Assembly (NCBI GenBank): GCA_026826555.1
Contig: JAKSZT010054335.1
Span: 9,839,740-9,903,739 of the forward strand
DNA: 64,000 nt
Direction: 5' to 3'
Origin: Tolypeutes matacus
Lineage: Eukaryota > Chordata > Mammalia > Cingulata > Chlamyphoridae
Positions 32,456-44,105 of this stretch are shown here, one piece after another (position 1 is the stretch's first letter; each line of letters starts with the position of its first letter). A model generated the notes under the pieces. The model searched no databases and was not told the origin of the DNA. It was given only the letters and a program-made list of their open reading frames with translations. Position numbers and translations under genes: made by a program.

Positions 32456-35400
32456 ATCGCCCCTTTGGCGCAGGGTGCAGTGTGCGGTGCTTGAATGTCT
32501 GTGGCCCTCCCCTGCGCTGGCCCTGACCTGTGGCAGGTGCATGTGGCCCCACAGCCCCCTTTGTCCAGTACCTAGCCCAGGGCCTCATGCAAACAGAAGT
32601 TTAGTAAGTGCTCATCTGTTAGTTCGTTGACAATTCAGGGTCAGTGTATCATGACACTAAATTAACCTAAGAGTATCCTTTAAGTTGAGGTCACATGACT
32701 TGTCAGTTTAATTCTTTAGGAGTGTAAGAAAGGTGGGAAAACGTTTTCTTCTTTTTTAAAGAGAGATCCTGTTTAAACAAGGGAGGGAAAAATACATCAC
32801 ACTTTATGAGGTAAAAGTCAAGTATGAAGAATAAAAATTTGTTGCCTATTTGTCTTGCCAAGTTTCTTTTTGTGAACAGCAACTCATTCAAGAAAAATGG
32901 AAAATAGGTGAAATTCTCTTCATGAAACTGAAAACAGTTTGTATTTTTATTTTGAACAAACCCATAAAATAGAAAAGCTATAATGTTAAAACAAGCAGAC
33001 AATTTGTTCCTTTTGTTTCGGAAGTGATACCCCTTAGGCGTCCCCACTCCTCTGACCCGGCCAGCTCGATGGAGGGTGTCTGCTCGCCGGTCCTAGAAAG
33101 TCGCAGGCGGACATCTGCGAGCAGGGCCTCTGCTTCAGCGGCCGTGTGTGCAGTAGGTGCCCTTTCTCCAGCTGTGCCCCAGCGGACTGACGCTTTGTGT
33201 AACTGCACACTTCTAGAGGGTCACCTGGTTCTGGGGAGTCTTTCCCCTCGTTTCTCCTTGTTTCTCTGGAGGAGCAGAAGCAGAAAGGACTTGGCTGCAC
33301 ATGCCTCATGGGCAGCTTTAACGTGGCTCCTTCCCAGTGCCCTAACTCGTGCCGTTTGTCCGCGGGGTAAAGGAAATGGCCAGGGGTTCCTGCTCACCTG
33401 CCCTGCACATCCCCACACCCCCACATCGACCCCGATGGCCGCAGTTAGCGCTCAGCCTTCCAAGCGTCTTTCCACGTGGCACCTGTGCAAGTCCAGGCGT
33501 CCTGTGATGTCAGTGCGTCTGCTCTGTAGCTGGGATTGCGTCTGGCTGCCACGAGTTCTAAACAATGCAGTTGACCTTGTTTGTTTCACGTTCTACCCTC
33601 TCTAGTGGCAGGTCCTGCCACGTATCCATGTGTCAGGCTCACGAGAGGTAACTCAGGAGGGCACCTACAGACCAAGTGAAGGAGACTCACTGTCGATGTG
33701 CCTGAAAGATGATTTTGTTGACCTCAAAGGGATAAATCTTGTAAAATAACCCGATCAATAGAACAAAGTACAACTGATCACTTTTATGTTGGAAGAAATT
33801 AGACTAAATTTAAATAGCATAGTGGGGAAGACTAAAATACCATACTTTTCACCTAAACTATTGCTGGCTTTCGTTTTTTCACTCCGGGGTCTCTGGGGAA
33901 CTCAGGGAATGCCTGGGAATTTTATAATATATGTCTCAGGATGGCATTTCAGTTTGAGTGTGTGTGTGCACGTGTGAGAGGAGAAAGAGCAAGCGAGCGA
34001 GGAAGGTGCTGTTTTCCTGTCCCGATTGTGAACGACTGCGCAGCTCTGCAGAGGTTCTGGAAGCGTGTCTGGTCAGAGGGCCTGGCGAGCCCCAGGCTCT
34101 CGCTGCCTCTCAGAACCCTTGCTCTGGAGAGTTCTGACGCAGACCTCTGCTCCCCGCCCCGCCCACAGCCGGCACGACGTACCTGGTAGTGTGAAGGTGT
34201 GGAGGCTCTGCTCTCTGTGACCCCCAGCCACCACCCACAGGATACGAAGCACCCCGAGGGGCAAAGCAGAAGAGAAAAGTATTTCATACTGATACACAAT
34301 GTGATAAAAAAAAGTTGACACAGTGGGAAAAAAAGAGAACCAGGAAAAAAACACAACTGCTAAGTATTATCCAAGTGAAATTGAAGTTTGTTATTCTGTA
34401 AATCTGTCAGGAGCTTTCTTGGCAAATTAAACGTGTTATGTGGGTTTTCTTTGTACTTCTTTGAACCTACCCAGAACAAAATATTGTATCTGATATGAAA
34501 AATCTTGGAGAAGGGATAATCGTGCCCATTTAGCATAGCAAAAGGCTTGGCGGATTCCTCGCTTTAGCCAGCCTGCTTTGACTCTGTTCAGCTCGTGTGT
34601 TTTAAGAGTGGACAGAGAAAGGGAACTAGCTGCGCCACTCCGACCGCGCTTGTCGTTTTCCCTTTGGTTCTGGGCGCTGGTCCCTTTCAGCCCCCGCTTT
34701 GCCTCCGCCGGCGTGCTTGGTGGCTGGTGACGTGGCTGCAGAGGTTTGCTCTCCCCCCGTGTGGCCGTGGCTCCCGCCGGTGGGAGGCCTCCGGGAAGAG
34801 GCCGTACGGCGCTCCCCTCGGCTTCCGCGCTGCCCCCACACTTAGGAGGCAAAGGTGGTGAGAGGGCCGTCAGCCGAGCCGGGAGGCAGCAGGTGCGTCA
34901 TGTGGGTCTCAGGACAGGGTGGGCGGGGAGAGAGGCTGCGAGAGAAGCCAGCGGACCCAGGGGACTCCTGGTCCGACTTGGAGAGTGAAGGAAGGGCCAG
35001 GGGACCTGGCTTAAAGCTCTGTGCCTGTGGTTTCCTCTCACGGCCGCCCCAGCCTGGTGCACACCGGCCTCGGCTACAAGCCGTTAGCACAGAAGGCTGC
35101 GCCTCGGCATTTCCTTAAGAGGATGGTGAATGTTGGAGCTGGTACAGGCTTTTATTCTGACGGTTTAGCATCTTCCAGCTGCACAAATGGTGCTGATCAG
35201 AGCTTGCATTCCCTTACGAAACCCTGGTTCAGTTTCGATGAGGGTGAAAAAACCCAAGCATTTTTGTCAGATGTAGTGAAGTCATAAGTGGTTGGTAATG
35301 GGATGCAAAGGCAATGTTGGGTAGTTTCGATCGGAAAACTATAGCCAGTTTCCCAGGGACCACGGTAAGCCTGATGGGCTTTAGAGTGGACGCTGTGAGC

Positions 35401-38400
35401 CTGTATTTAGGACATGGCCAGACGTGGAGACACAACATGACTGCATCACGCAGGCAACAGAAGCTCCAAGGCACATCGTGGCTCCAGGCCCAGGTCAAGA
35501 AAGCAGCTGGCATTTGTTTTTCGGAAGCTCCTTGGAGCTTGCTGCTTTCCGGCGCACGGGAAGCCTAAGGCCCAGCTCCTGCTACCACAGGCGATGCACT
35601 GTTTGGAATCTGATGATAAGGACCAGCAGAGATGCGTGTGGTTATTCCGCATCAGGTATAAAGCAAGCTGGCGGATGGCCGCTTCCGTCGTGGAAAAATG
35701 AGGATTTAAGGAATCAAGAGTTTTCGGAAAGACGTAAAAGAAAAGTGATAAAGGGATATCAGAAACACAGGGACCCATGCAAATCTGCTAATAACAATTA
35801 AGAAGTTTGCACCATGGAAAATAACTCTGAAGATTTGGGTTCATGTAGATTGCTGAAGATGACAGCTGCTGAGTGCCATTTTAGGATCTCAAGGTTGGTA
35901 ATGCCTGGAAAGGACATCCAGGCGACTGACCAGGATGGTTATGGACCGGGAGGCTCAAGTATTGCACTAACCTGGCAGCAAGGGGTGCCCTTAGCAAGAA
36001 CCCTGGGGACAAGTTGCCTTTTTGCCAATTGGCGAGTATTCAGAATTAAGTGGCAACACATCAAGAATTTGGAAAGATGAATGCTGCAAGTTATTGGGGG
36101 GAAATTCATTAATTCGCCCACTCAGCAAATGTGTGTGGAAGGAGCCCACGCTGCAGGCACGCTCACTATTCACCCACTTGGCACTCGTGCGTGGAAGGTG
36201 CACGATGCCTGCACTCAGGAGTCTTCCACTCTCGAGATGGAAACCATGCACAGAGCTGGGCAGTAAGGGCAGCGGGTGCTGCCGGTGGGCACAGGGAGCA
36301 GACCAGGCCACTTCTGGGTAGGAATCATGAGCGCTCCAGCTCTTTGTCTAAATTTGTGAGAATTCACTTTTTTTAGTATGGCAGACTCCTAAGATGCTTT
36401 CATCACTTGGTCACTAAGTGTCAAAGATCAGTTTGTAAAAAACAATGTAGAATTTTCAGACTAGAGCAAAAAACAAATAACGGCAGCACAGAATTTCCAT
36501 GTTTAGTCCTTAAGTATTGGATAGATGATGACCGACAGTTGCTGAGAGAAACCTACATAAGGACATAGATGTGAGTTATTCTGCAGTGTCATCATATGCG
36601 AAATGCTTCAGAGGTCTGGTCAGAAAATGTGTTTGCTGATGAGCCGTGCAGCCTTACGTAACCTCCTTCGTTCTCATACCAAGATGCAAGTGAAGAGCAA
36701 GGGCTTTAATTTTGTAATGTTGTACAATTAGAATATATTCCAGCTAGCCAGGGCCACGTGCTTCCCATCACTGAGTCAGGTTTCAGCCTCTGGTTAGGTC
36801 ACTTTCCAAAATGAGCCCAGTACGAGGAGAAGGCTGTACGTGCTTTCATCCAGTTTCTTGATTGCTCTGTGAACTTGTGAAGCCAGTTCTCTGTACTCGT
36901 GTTTTCAAGGTGCTTCGGATCTTCTGTACAGACGGCCAGGTGTAAACAGAGAAACACTCACTCTTGTTTTTCTCACAACAAGCACCCTTCTTTGCATATA
37001 CCTGGTGCATACCTTGGACTCGTGCTCACAGCAGGTGGAGGTGGATTGGGAGCCCTTCCTGCCCCGCCCTCGGCCACTGAGTGCTCCTTTCTTCCCCTCT
37101 GGGAGTGACCACCGTGCAGTAACCCTACGGAGAGAACCTTGGGAAAGGCGATCAATCCAAGATGCAAACAGGCCAGATGCCAGTTACTTGGAGGGCATTG
37201 TGAGATTGGCTAAGTCGTGTCTCCTAGTGAAAGGTCCACAGCTGAGGTCTGGAAACAAGTGCTCTCTCTCTCTCAAAGCCTGGCATTGCAGAAGGAGCTC
37301 CTGGGGGTCCCACAGTCTCCCAGTGCCCCCCAGAGCTGCAGCCCCTGGAGCTCAGCCAGGCCCATTTCAGGGAAGGACCCTCCTCTCCTGCTGTGGTTGA
37401 TTCCAAACCCGAATCCTTGCCGTGAGCCTCTACTCACTGGGGCCTCTAGAAGCCACGCAGGACAGGCTTGATCTGTTTCTTTCTGCAGCTGAACATTTTG
37501 GATGTTTACAGAAAAGGATTCTTAAGTCCTTTTCCAGCTTGTCTTTTTTAGACAAGTGTCCCTGGTAACATCACCTGCTCAGCAACTAACTGTTCCTTCC
37601 TGAGCGGCTACCCGGGAAGGAGGGCAAGGATTGGAAGACGGTGGGGTTCTCGTTTCCTTTAACTGAAGCCGCGTTAATCAGGTAAAAGTAATTTGAAACA
37701 CTGAATATGGTGGGCAAGTAACTCCTGAATCAGGGAGTGAATTCTTCGGAGGTCCAGGAGACAGGCGAGTCTCTGGAATTTTTGAGCTCTAAGCCATGCT
37801 CTGTCCAGGAACTGTCTCCCTGGAGGTCTTGGTGAGTTGGGGACGCCAACGGCCATTTCATTGGACTCTAAGAGTTAGTATTAGCAAAGCCATTTAAAGT
37901 CTTCAGAAGAAGAATGATCGCAAAGTCTTCGATCTGGTGGGCAGTGTCCGCGGTGTCTGGTTCTGAGATCCTGTGACAATAAGGGCTCTCAGGTGATCAG
38001 ATTTTCAGCCCTTGTTTTATGGTCGTAGCAACAAATCTGTCTTTACTGCTCAGACGTGGTACCTGAAAATTACTCTCTGCTCTTCTGTAGCTGGTAAGTG
38101 TGGCTGTGAGAAGAAAGCATTCCCAGATACAGCAGACCTTGAATTGCCTGACAGAGCTCTTCAGCCTGTAGGTCAGATCTCATTCCAGGTCAATTAGTTT
38201 GAATAACAATTAAGACCGTGTTTCCCCTCATTGCATGTTATTAATTAAGGAGAGAAATGCACAGTTGCCACACCTCTGGCTGTAGGCCATGTATCTTTTC
38301 TCCATAGTGACCAAATAGTCAAAACCCAAATCAAAACATTAGGTCTAACAAAAGACTGTGTTTTTCCCCTGTTATTTGTATTATTTATATTGTGTCTTTT

Positions 38401-38612
38401 AAATATGGCACAGGTAAATCAAACGTAGATACACTTTCATTGAATAGAATGTTAATGGCCTGCATTGAATAGAATAAAATAACTGCAGATTTGGGCTTCT
38501 TCGCATTTTGTAGCAGTTTGGTATTAACACGTCTCTTTTTTATATACATCATCTCCTAAAGAGTCCAACTACTACCAGACACCCCAAATTCAACATTAGT
38601 AGTCTTTAGCAT
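32456..38612. other. Unique sequence, no gene seen
   Basis: GC-moderate DNA with AT-rich parts at 32,640-33,010, 33,700-33,950, 36,340-36,760 and 38,200-38,580. No frame has a recognisable product, including the 193-codon frame at 33,024-33,605. No repeat could be named with confidence. Confidence 0.5.
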
Positions 38613-38930
38613 TGCAGGAGTTGAATTACGTACCCCCCAAAAAGCCGTGGTTTCTGTGGTGTGAGCTGACTGTAGGCAGGACCTTGAGGATGCAGGAGTT
38701 CAGGGTAGCCCAGCGGAGTCGGGGGGCCCAGTCGGCACAGCTGGAGCCCTTAGGAGAGAAAAAGCCCCGGAGCAGTTGGGAGCAGCGGAACCCACAAGGA
38801 CAGACTCCAGCGGAGAGACAGAAGCAAGCCGTCGCCTTCTGCCCTTCCAAACCGTGAGCCAGTGCGTTCCCACCGCCAAGCAGCTTGGCATGCCAAGACG
38901 CGGGCCCTGAGGCCGGGAGTTACCTTCAGC
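38613..38930 (+). mobile_element. MaLR-type LTR fragment, sense
   Basis: It starts TGCAGGAGTTGAATTACGTA followed by CCCCCCAAAA, the usual MLT/MST-type LTR start. It continues through GACAGAAGCAAGCC, a CCTTCCAAACCGTGAGCC segment and CAGCTTGGCATGCCAAGACG. The right end is uncertain. A long minus-strand frame (38,952-39,965) starts just beyond it and is not a gene. Confidence 0.6.
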
Positions 38931-40055
38931 TTCATTGGGCTTCCTTCTCCTTTACCTCCGTGGCTGTGCCGGCAGCGTTCCCTCCACACAATGCTCTGTA
39001 CCAGAATTCCCACCAAAAACGCTTGTGGGCCCCAGAATGGCATTTCTGCTTACTCGCATGGGTGTTTCTGAGCTGTGCTGGGGACTTTTTCCACTCCTCT
39101 CTCCTCTGAGTCCCGATTCATGAACTAACTCCATCGATAAGCTTATAGGGAAGAAGTGGGCACCCCTGAGCTGCTGGGCCCTTTCTGAGCATGCCCCTAG
39201 TTCAGAACCCTGTGCTGCCTGTTTTACCTGTGAGGAACAGGTGCACGCACGGCTCAGGCCTAGTCCTGGCCACGGCCCTGCCATCCCACAGCCGGCAGCG
39301 GAGGCAGACTCCTGCACTGTGCACTCCTCTCCTCTGGGATCAGGAATCCCGTCCGATTTGCCAGTTTGAAGGATTGCCACAGGCACCCACCTAGAGATTT
39401 GGGTGCTATGACCCTGGTCCCTGCCCAGAACAAACGTTTGCGTGTGGGACGTGTTGATAGGAAGGTTTGGGTGGACTCGGTGCTCTGTATGGCGACTCTT
39501 ACGCGGGCTGCTTCTGTGCTCAGGAAAGCTACCTGCGAGGCTGCCGCTGACCCCGAACCAGGGGTGCACACACGAAAGGCGTCTGTCCCCCTGGGCTTGC
39601 CCTCGCTCGCACGCCAACACTGAACAGAAGCTTGACGGCTGAGGCAGGGGAGCTGGAGGCTGTGAGGCTGACCCCACCCCGGGTGCACGGTGGGGGGCGC
39701 GGAGCGTGTTCCGGTTGGCCCCTCGCCTGGCGGTGCCTCTCCTCGTGTGGACGGAGTGGCGACGCAGGCAGCGGGAGGGAAGCACGTGCCCGCCGGGCGT
39801 AAAGCTCCTGGGAGCTCCCTTCCTCCCTGGCGTGCTCAGGGCCTCCCTTGGGGAACAGGAGAGCATTGCGGGGGAGCCCCTGGCGCTCCAGAGGCCAGTC
39901 AGGCGTGGCCGGCCCCCAGGAGAGCGGGGACGCGGCCCCGTGTGCCGGGCCCCGGAGCGCCCCAAGCCTGCGCAGGTGGCACCTTGGCCCGGGCACTTAG
40001 CTTCTGAGACTTCCTGAAGGTGCCGGAAAGCGGAGTTCAGGGCGCTGCGGGGCGT
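38931..40055. other. GC-rich unique sequence, no gene seen
   Basis: Positions 39,500-40,010 are CpG-rich. The 337-codon minus-strand frame here lacks any domain and is Ser/Arg/Gly/Pro-rich. Confidence 0.5.
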
Positions 40056-40215
40056 GGCTCACACAGGCTTGGCTTGAGTCTCGCCTCCACCACGTACCCC
40101 TGTGTGACCTGAATCCGTTTCCGTCTCTATAAAATGGTGACAGTGACAGCCGCTCGCCTCTGCCGAGTGAGGCCAGTGAAAAGCACACGCCTGGTGCTCC
40201 CTCTTCTAAAGTCCT
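40056..40215 (+). repeat. MIR SINE remnant
   Basis: GGCTTGAGTCTCGCCTCCAC, then CCTGTGTGACCTGAATCCG, TCTCTATAAAATGGTGACAG and AGTGACAGCC match the MIR core in order, with typical divergence. Confidence 0.75.
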
Positions 40216-42240
40216 CGAACGACATTCAGCTTTGAGCCTAGGTACTTCAGAGGGAATGGAGTTAAAGCTATCAACAGAGACGCGGGGAGAGCGAAAGCCC
40301 GCTACGTCCAATGCACCAAGCTTCCCCAAACTCACGTTTAGGCTGCAGGGTGGGGAAGAAGACAGTCAAGGCCAAGGAGCTTCTGCTGCTCGGCGAGGGC
40401 AGCTGTCGAGCTGGTCTGGAGCTCAGGCCTGGCTGTGGTCGCTGGGGCAGCCTCCTGATGAGCCTGGGGTCGGCGTGGGGGGGGTCCCCTGAAAAGGGCT
40501 GCTCCCCACGGGACCCGGAGAAGCCGGCGGGGAGGGTGGTCAGGCGGGGGCCTCTGCGCCCAGGATGGCTCGGCCACGGGCCACGGGCCACGGGCCACAG
40601 GCTTGGCCAGCTCCTCGCCTGTGGTGGGAGGTTTCCTGCTAACAGGAGATCCCGGGATTAAACATGACAGCTGAGGACATGGAAGTGCAGTAAGCTCCGT
40701 GTGGGGAGAGGCTCCTGTGGGATGCACCGCTGTACTGTGCTCCGTGACTTGTTTTGGTGCAAGGGCCGCGGGTTCCCAGGGGGTCGTCTTGCTTTTCCAA
40801 CCACCCTCCCACCCCACACACCTCTGCTCCCTTCCCCAGCGGGACTTGCCAAGGGGCATCTGTGTTTCCTTTTGGAAAAGCTTTTGACTCTGAATGCAGG
40901 GGGAGCACCTGCCTCGGGCTGTGACTCGTGGTGGCCGTGGGGTTCCCGCTCTGCCCCCCGCCCGCCCTTGCACACACAGCGGTGAATGTGGGCGGGAGGG
41001 GCCGTTTTCTTTCAAGCGCCGGCGGGACTGCAGAGTCTTTTCTCCCCGTTGCTATTTCCAAAGAGCAAGCCAGGTGTCTCTCTGCGCCTCCTGTGGGAGC
41101 TTGCGTCCCTTAGGGGCACGGCTCCCAGCATAGCTGGCATTTGGCATCTGTGCTGCTGCCTGATGCCGCGTGTGACCTGCCCACAAACGCTGTCCTGGGT
41201 TTGCACAGCGGGAGCCAGCGCTTTGAGAAACGGCCTTTAGAATCGCTGCCAGCAGCCGTGACCGTCTGGCAGCTTGTTTGGCCGTTTGACCCGCATGCAG
41301 GTCCCTGACAAGCCCGCACCTTTGCCCTTTGCCCTTTGCCCCAGGCTCCTTGCTGAGGTCTCCCTGTGAGCAGGAAAGGCTGACGCAGAGAAGCTCCAGG
41401 GCCCAGGGAGACCCTTTGGTGGCAGCTTCTCTCCCGTAGGGAAGATTTGAGTTCATCGGTGAGAACAGACACGTCCATACTCTTCACTTACCTCATCAGC
41501 CGTGGACTTGACCGTGGCCTGTGCAGACGGGAGCTTTGCTCCCTCGTGAGCCACTCCTGCCAGGCCCTGCCACGTGGACCAAGCGTCTTGATGAAGCTTT
41601 GGTTGAAATGCCTGCAGCCTGCTCTGCTGAGGGGCCAATTAGTCATAGTATGAAAAGAGAGATTTCCATAAATGTCCAAGATTTATCGAGTGACATGAAG
41701 GGGCGTTAACGTGTATAAAGAGAGACCTTTTTGAGAAAGACCCTCTTACTCCACTTTCTTTCTGATAATCCCGCCTGCCTGGGCCAGGACAGCTCCCAGC
41801 CTTCTTCGAGCTCTTCGCACCCAGTCAAGTGGGTTTTCTCGTGCGTCTTCGCGTTTTAGGTCACTGGGACTCTTGGGCTGCCACAAGCGACGACCCGTAA
41901 GTTCTCCTGGTTCTGGGTAAACTCCCATCCCTGAGGAGCCTCTTCTGTCTGCCTTGTCAGATGATGCTTTAAAATTCCAGACTGGATTGTGAGGACGTGG
42001 CGCTTGGGCAGTGGAGCTAGTAAGCGCATGTGGCCAGCAAAACGTGGCCTTCGGAAATGCTTGAATCCCCCGGGAGAGCGAGCCTTCTGCCCTTGAAAGG
42101 ATTAGCGCTGAGCACAGGCAGTCAGCTGGTGGCTCTTCTTAACAGTGAAGCAGTGGAACCCGCTGCTAAATCAGCCCTTCCCCAGCCAGCTCGATCCTGA
42201 GGGGACTGAGCCCGTGGCGCGTTTGTGTCCTGGGCAGTGG
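40216..42240. other. Unique GC-rich sequence, no gene seen
   Basis: It contains a 7-bp satellite GGGCCAC repeated four times (40,572-40,599) and CCTTTGC repeated three times (near 41,320-41,340). No gene. Confidence 0.5.
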
Positions 42241-42249
42241 CACTCCCAG

Positions 42250-42352
42250 AGGAGAGCAGGAAAAGGGGAGGGGAGGGGGATAAAAAGAATTGGAGAGGGA
42301 GGAAGGGGAGGAAGGAAGAAAGGAAGAGGTGAGGGGGAGAGGAGCGCCAAAG
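42250..42352. repeat. Polypurine tract
   Basis: About 100 bp of nearly pure A/G on the plus strand, with GGAAGG and GAGGGG runs. It is a potential triplex-forming or replication-pausing sequence. Confidence 0.75.
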
Positions 42353-42839
42353 CAGTGGAACTGAAGACGGCTCGTTTTGCTCAAGTGCACGTGCACTCGC
42401 CGTGCCCCGGGGAGCAGGGCCTGCCCAGCTGCCCTCTTCCCGCCGCCCCGGAGCTGGAGCACAGAGGCCCTGCGCCAGTCCCCCTTGGGTCTCACAGTGG
42501 GGCACCATTTCATAAGCAGTTGGAAATCTTTGAGAAGAAATGTAGAAGCATAATATATAAATTCAAGTGTCCTTGGACGGGAAACCATGCCTTAAATTGA
42601 GTTATTTAAGCTTAAGGGGGCCAAGTAAAACTTTGAAAGGCCCCTGGAAGGTTAAGTTTCATAGAAGGAAAAAAAATCAGGCTGTACATCTGGGAAGAAA
42701 TTCTTCAAGTTATTTCTTTGGTATTTCCTCACAATGCTTTAAGTTTTACAACAAAATAATGTACCGGCAGGCGCATAGCTCACATTTCCACCCAAAGCAG
42801 GACCTCTGAACCCTCTCTGACTCCTTTTCTTTCCTCATT
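42353..42839. other. Unique sequence, no gene seen
   Basis: No feature supported. Confidence 0.5.
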
Positions 42840-43105
42840 TATAGAGTTTCCGTGTTTTTCTTTGCTCTCTGTTCTTCCTTTCTCCATTCTCCTACGTTTC
42901 TGACTCTGGTCCCTTCTAATTTCCTTGATACTCTTTCTCACATCTCGTACTTTTCCTTGTCTTCTCCTTTCTTTCCTTTCTCGCCTGTGGCCCTTCCCTG
43001 GCTCTTCCCTGGGCCTCTTCCAGCTCCTCCTCCTGGTCAGCATTGTTCCCTCTTTCCCTCCCCTCCCCCCTTTTCTCTCCCCTCCCCTCCATCCTCCGAG
43101 GTTTG
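42840..43105. repeat. Pyrimidine-rich tract
   Basis: About 265 bp dominated by C and T on the plus strand, densest at 43,045-43,100 (CCCTCCCCTCC-type runs). It lies 500 bp from the polypurine tract and is of opposite strand bias. Confidence 0.65.
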
Positions 43106-43444
43106 CTGTCCCTGGGAATCTGCTCCAGGACTAAACCCTGCCTCCACTGTGGACCTCAAGGTTCCCAGAGACGGCTGTTGTCGCTATCCGTGTCCTGAGG
43201 AATCCTTGCCCACAGAATAAAATTCCAGGAGGATGCTATTCATAGTGTTGGAAGGGAGTTTGTTTGGGCTGGATTTGACATCTTAGGATCTGGATTTGGG
43301 ATCACTTTCCTCTCAATCTTAATTTCAACGTGTTAGTCTATGATAGCTTTCCCAGGGAATATTATATTTTCTATACCATTAGAAAGCAGTAAATAGGAAG
43401 ATTTATCTAGTTTTGAATTTATTAAGGCATTATTTATATAATAA

Positions 43445-44105
43445 GGTTCACCCATTTTAGGGGCGCGCCTTGAGTTTTGGCAACGTCTGCAGAGCTTCAG
43501 TGCCGCGCCGCCATCCAGACGCGGGCTGGTTCTCCTGAAACCTGGCTTTGTACCCCTTAGGACGAGCTTCTCCCTCGCTGTCCCTGTGGTCTTGCCTTCG
43601 TGCAGACCTACATTTTCGTTTCTCTTAGCAGTTACCAGAAGTGGGATTTCTGGGTCGTGTGGGAGGCAACTTGAGTTTCCTAGGAGACCACCCAGCGTTC
43701 CCAGCGCGTCTCGCCAGCAGCGCCCGCGCGCCCGGGGCTCCCTCGCTGGCTCTGGGCGCGGGTTCCTGAGGGTGGATGGTGTCAGCGCCCAGCAGCGTGG
43801 CGCGTGCCCGTGGACCGAGGGGCGCTGAGTGCGGCTTCTTGGACTTCGACGCTGCATTTAGGCGACGGGACCTGGGCTGGGTTGAAAATAAATCTTTGTT
43901 GTTGTTAGAAAGAATTGGTGTTGTCCGTCTTTACCCATGGCCAGTCTAGCAGGGGTTAGGCATAGCTCTTGTGGTTTTAATTTGTATTTCCCTAATGACT
44001 GGCGACACTGATCATCTTTTCATGTGCTTCTTGCCCATTTGTGTAACTTCCTTTGTGCAGTGTTTGTTCAAATCCTTTGTCCTTTGTTAATTGGGTTGCC
44101 TGAGT
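43445..44105 (-). mobile_element. Old L1 fragment, antisense
   Basis: TTCACCCATTTTAGG, CCTTGAGTTTTGGCAACGTC, AGTTACCAGAAGTGGGATTT and, later, TTGTGGTTTTAATTTGTATT, CCCTAATGACTGGCGACACT, CATCTTTTCATGTGCTTCTT and GTTCAAATCCTTTGTCC are classic antisense L1 landmarks in the correct order. Positions 43,660-43,900 are poorly matched and CpG-rich. Confidence 0.78.

Noticed and set aside
33024..33605. 193-codon plus-strand frame as a possible exon or gene
   Set aside because: No homology that I recognise, no initiation or splice context, and a competing open frame on the minus strand.
38952..39965. 337-codon minus-strand open frame
   Set aside because: It is GC-rich and low in complexity, overlaps other equally open frames and has no recognisable domain or splice signals. 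It begins next to an LTR remnant.
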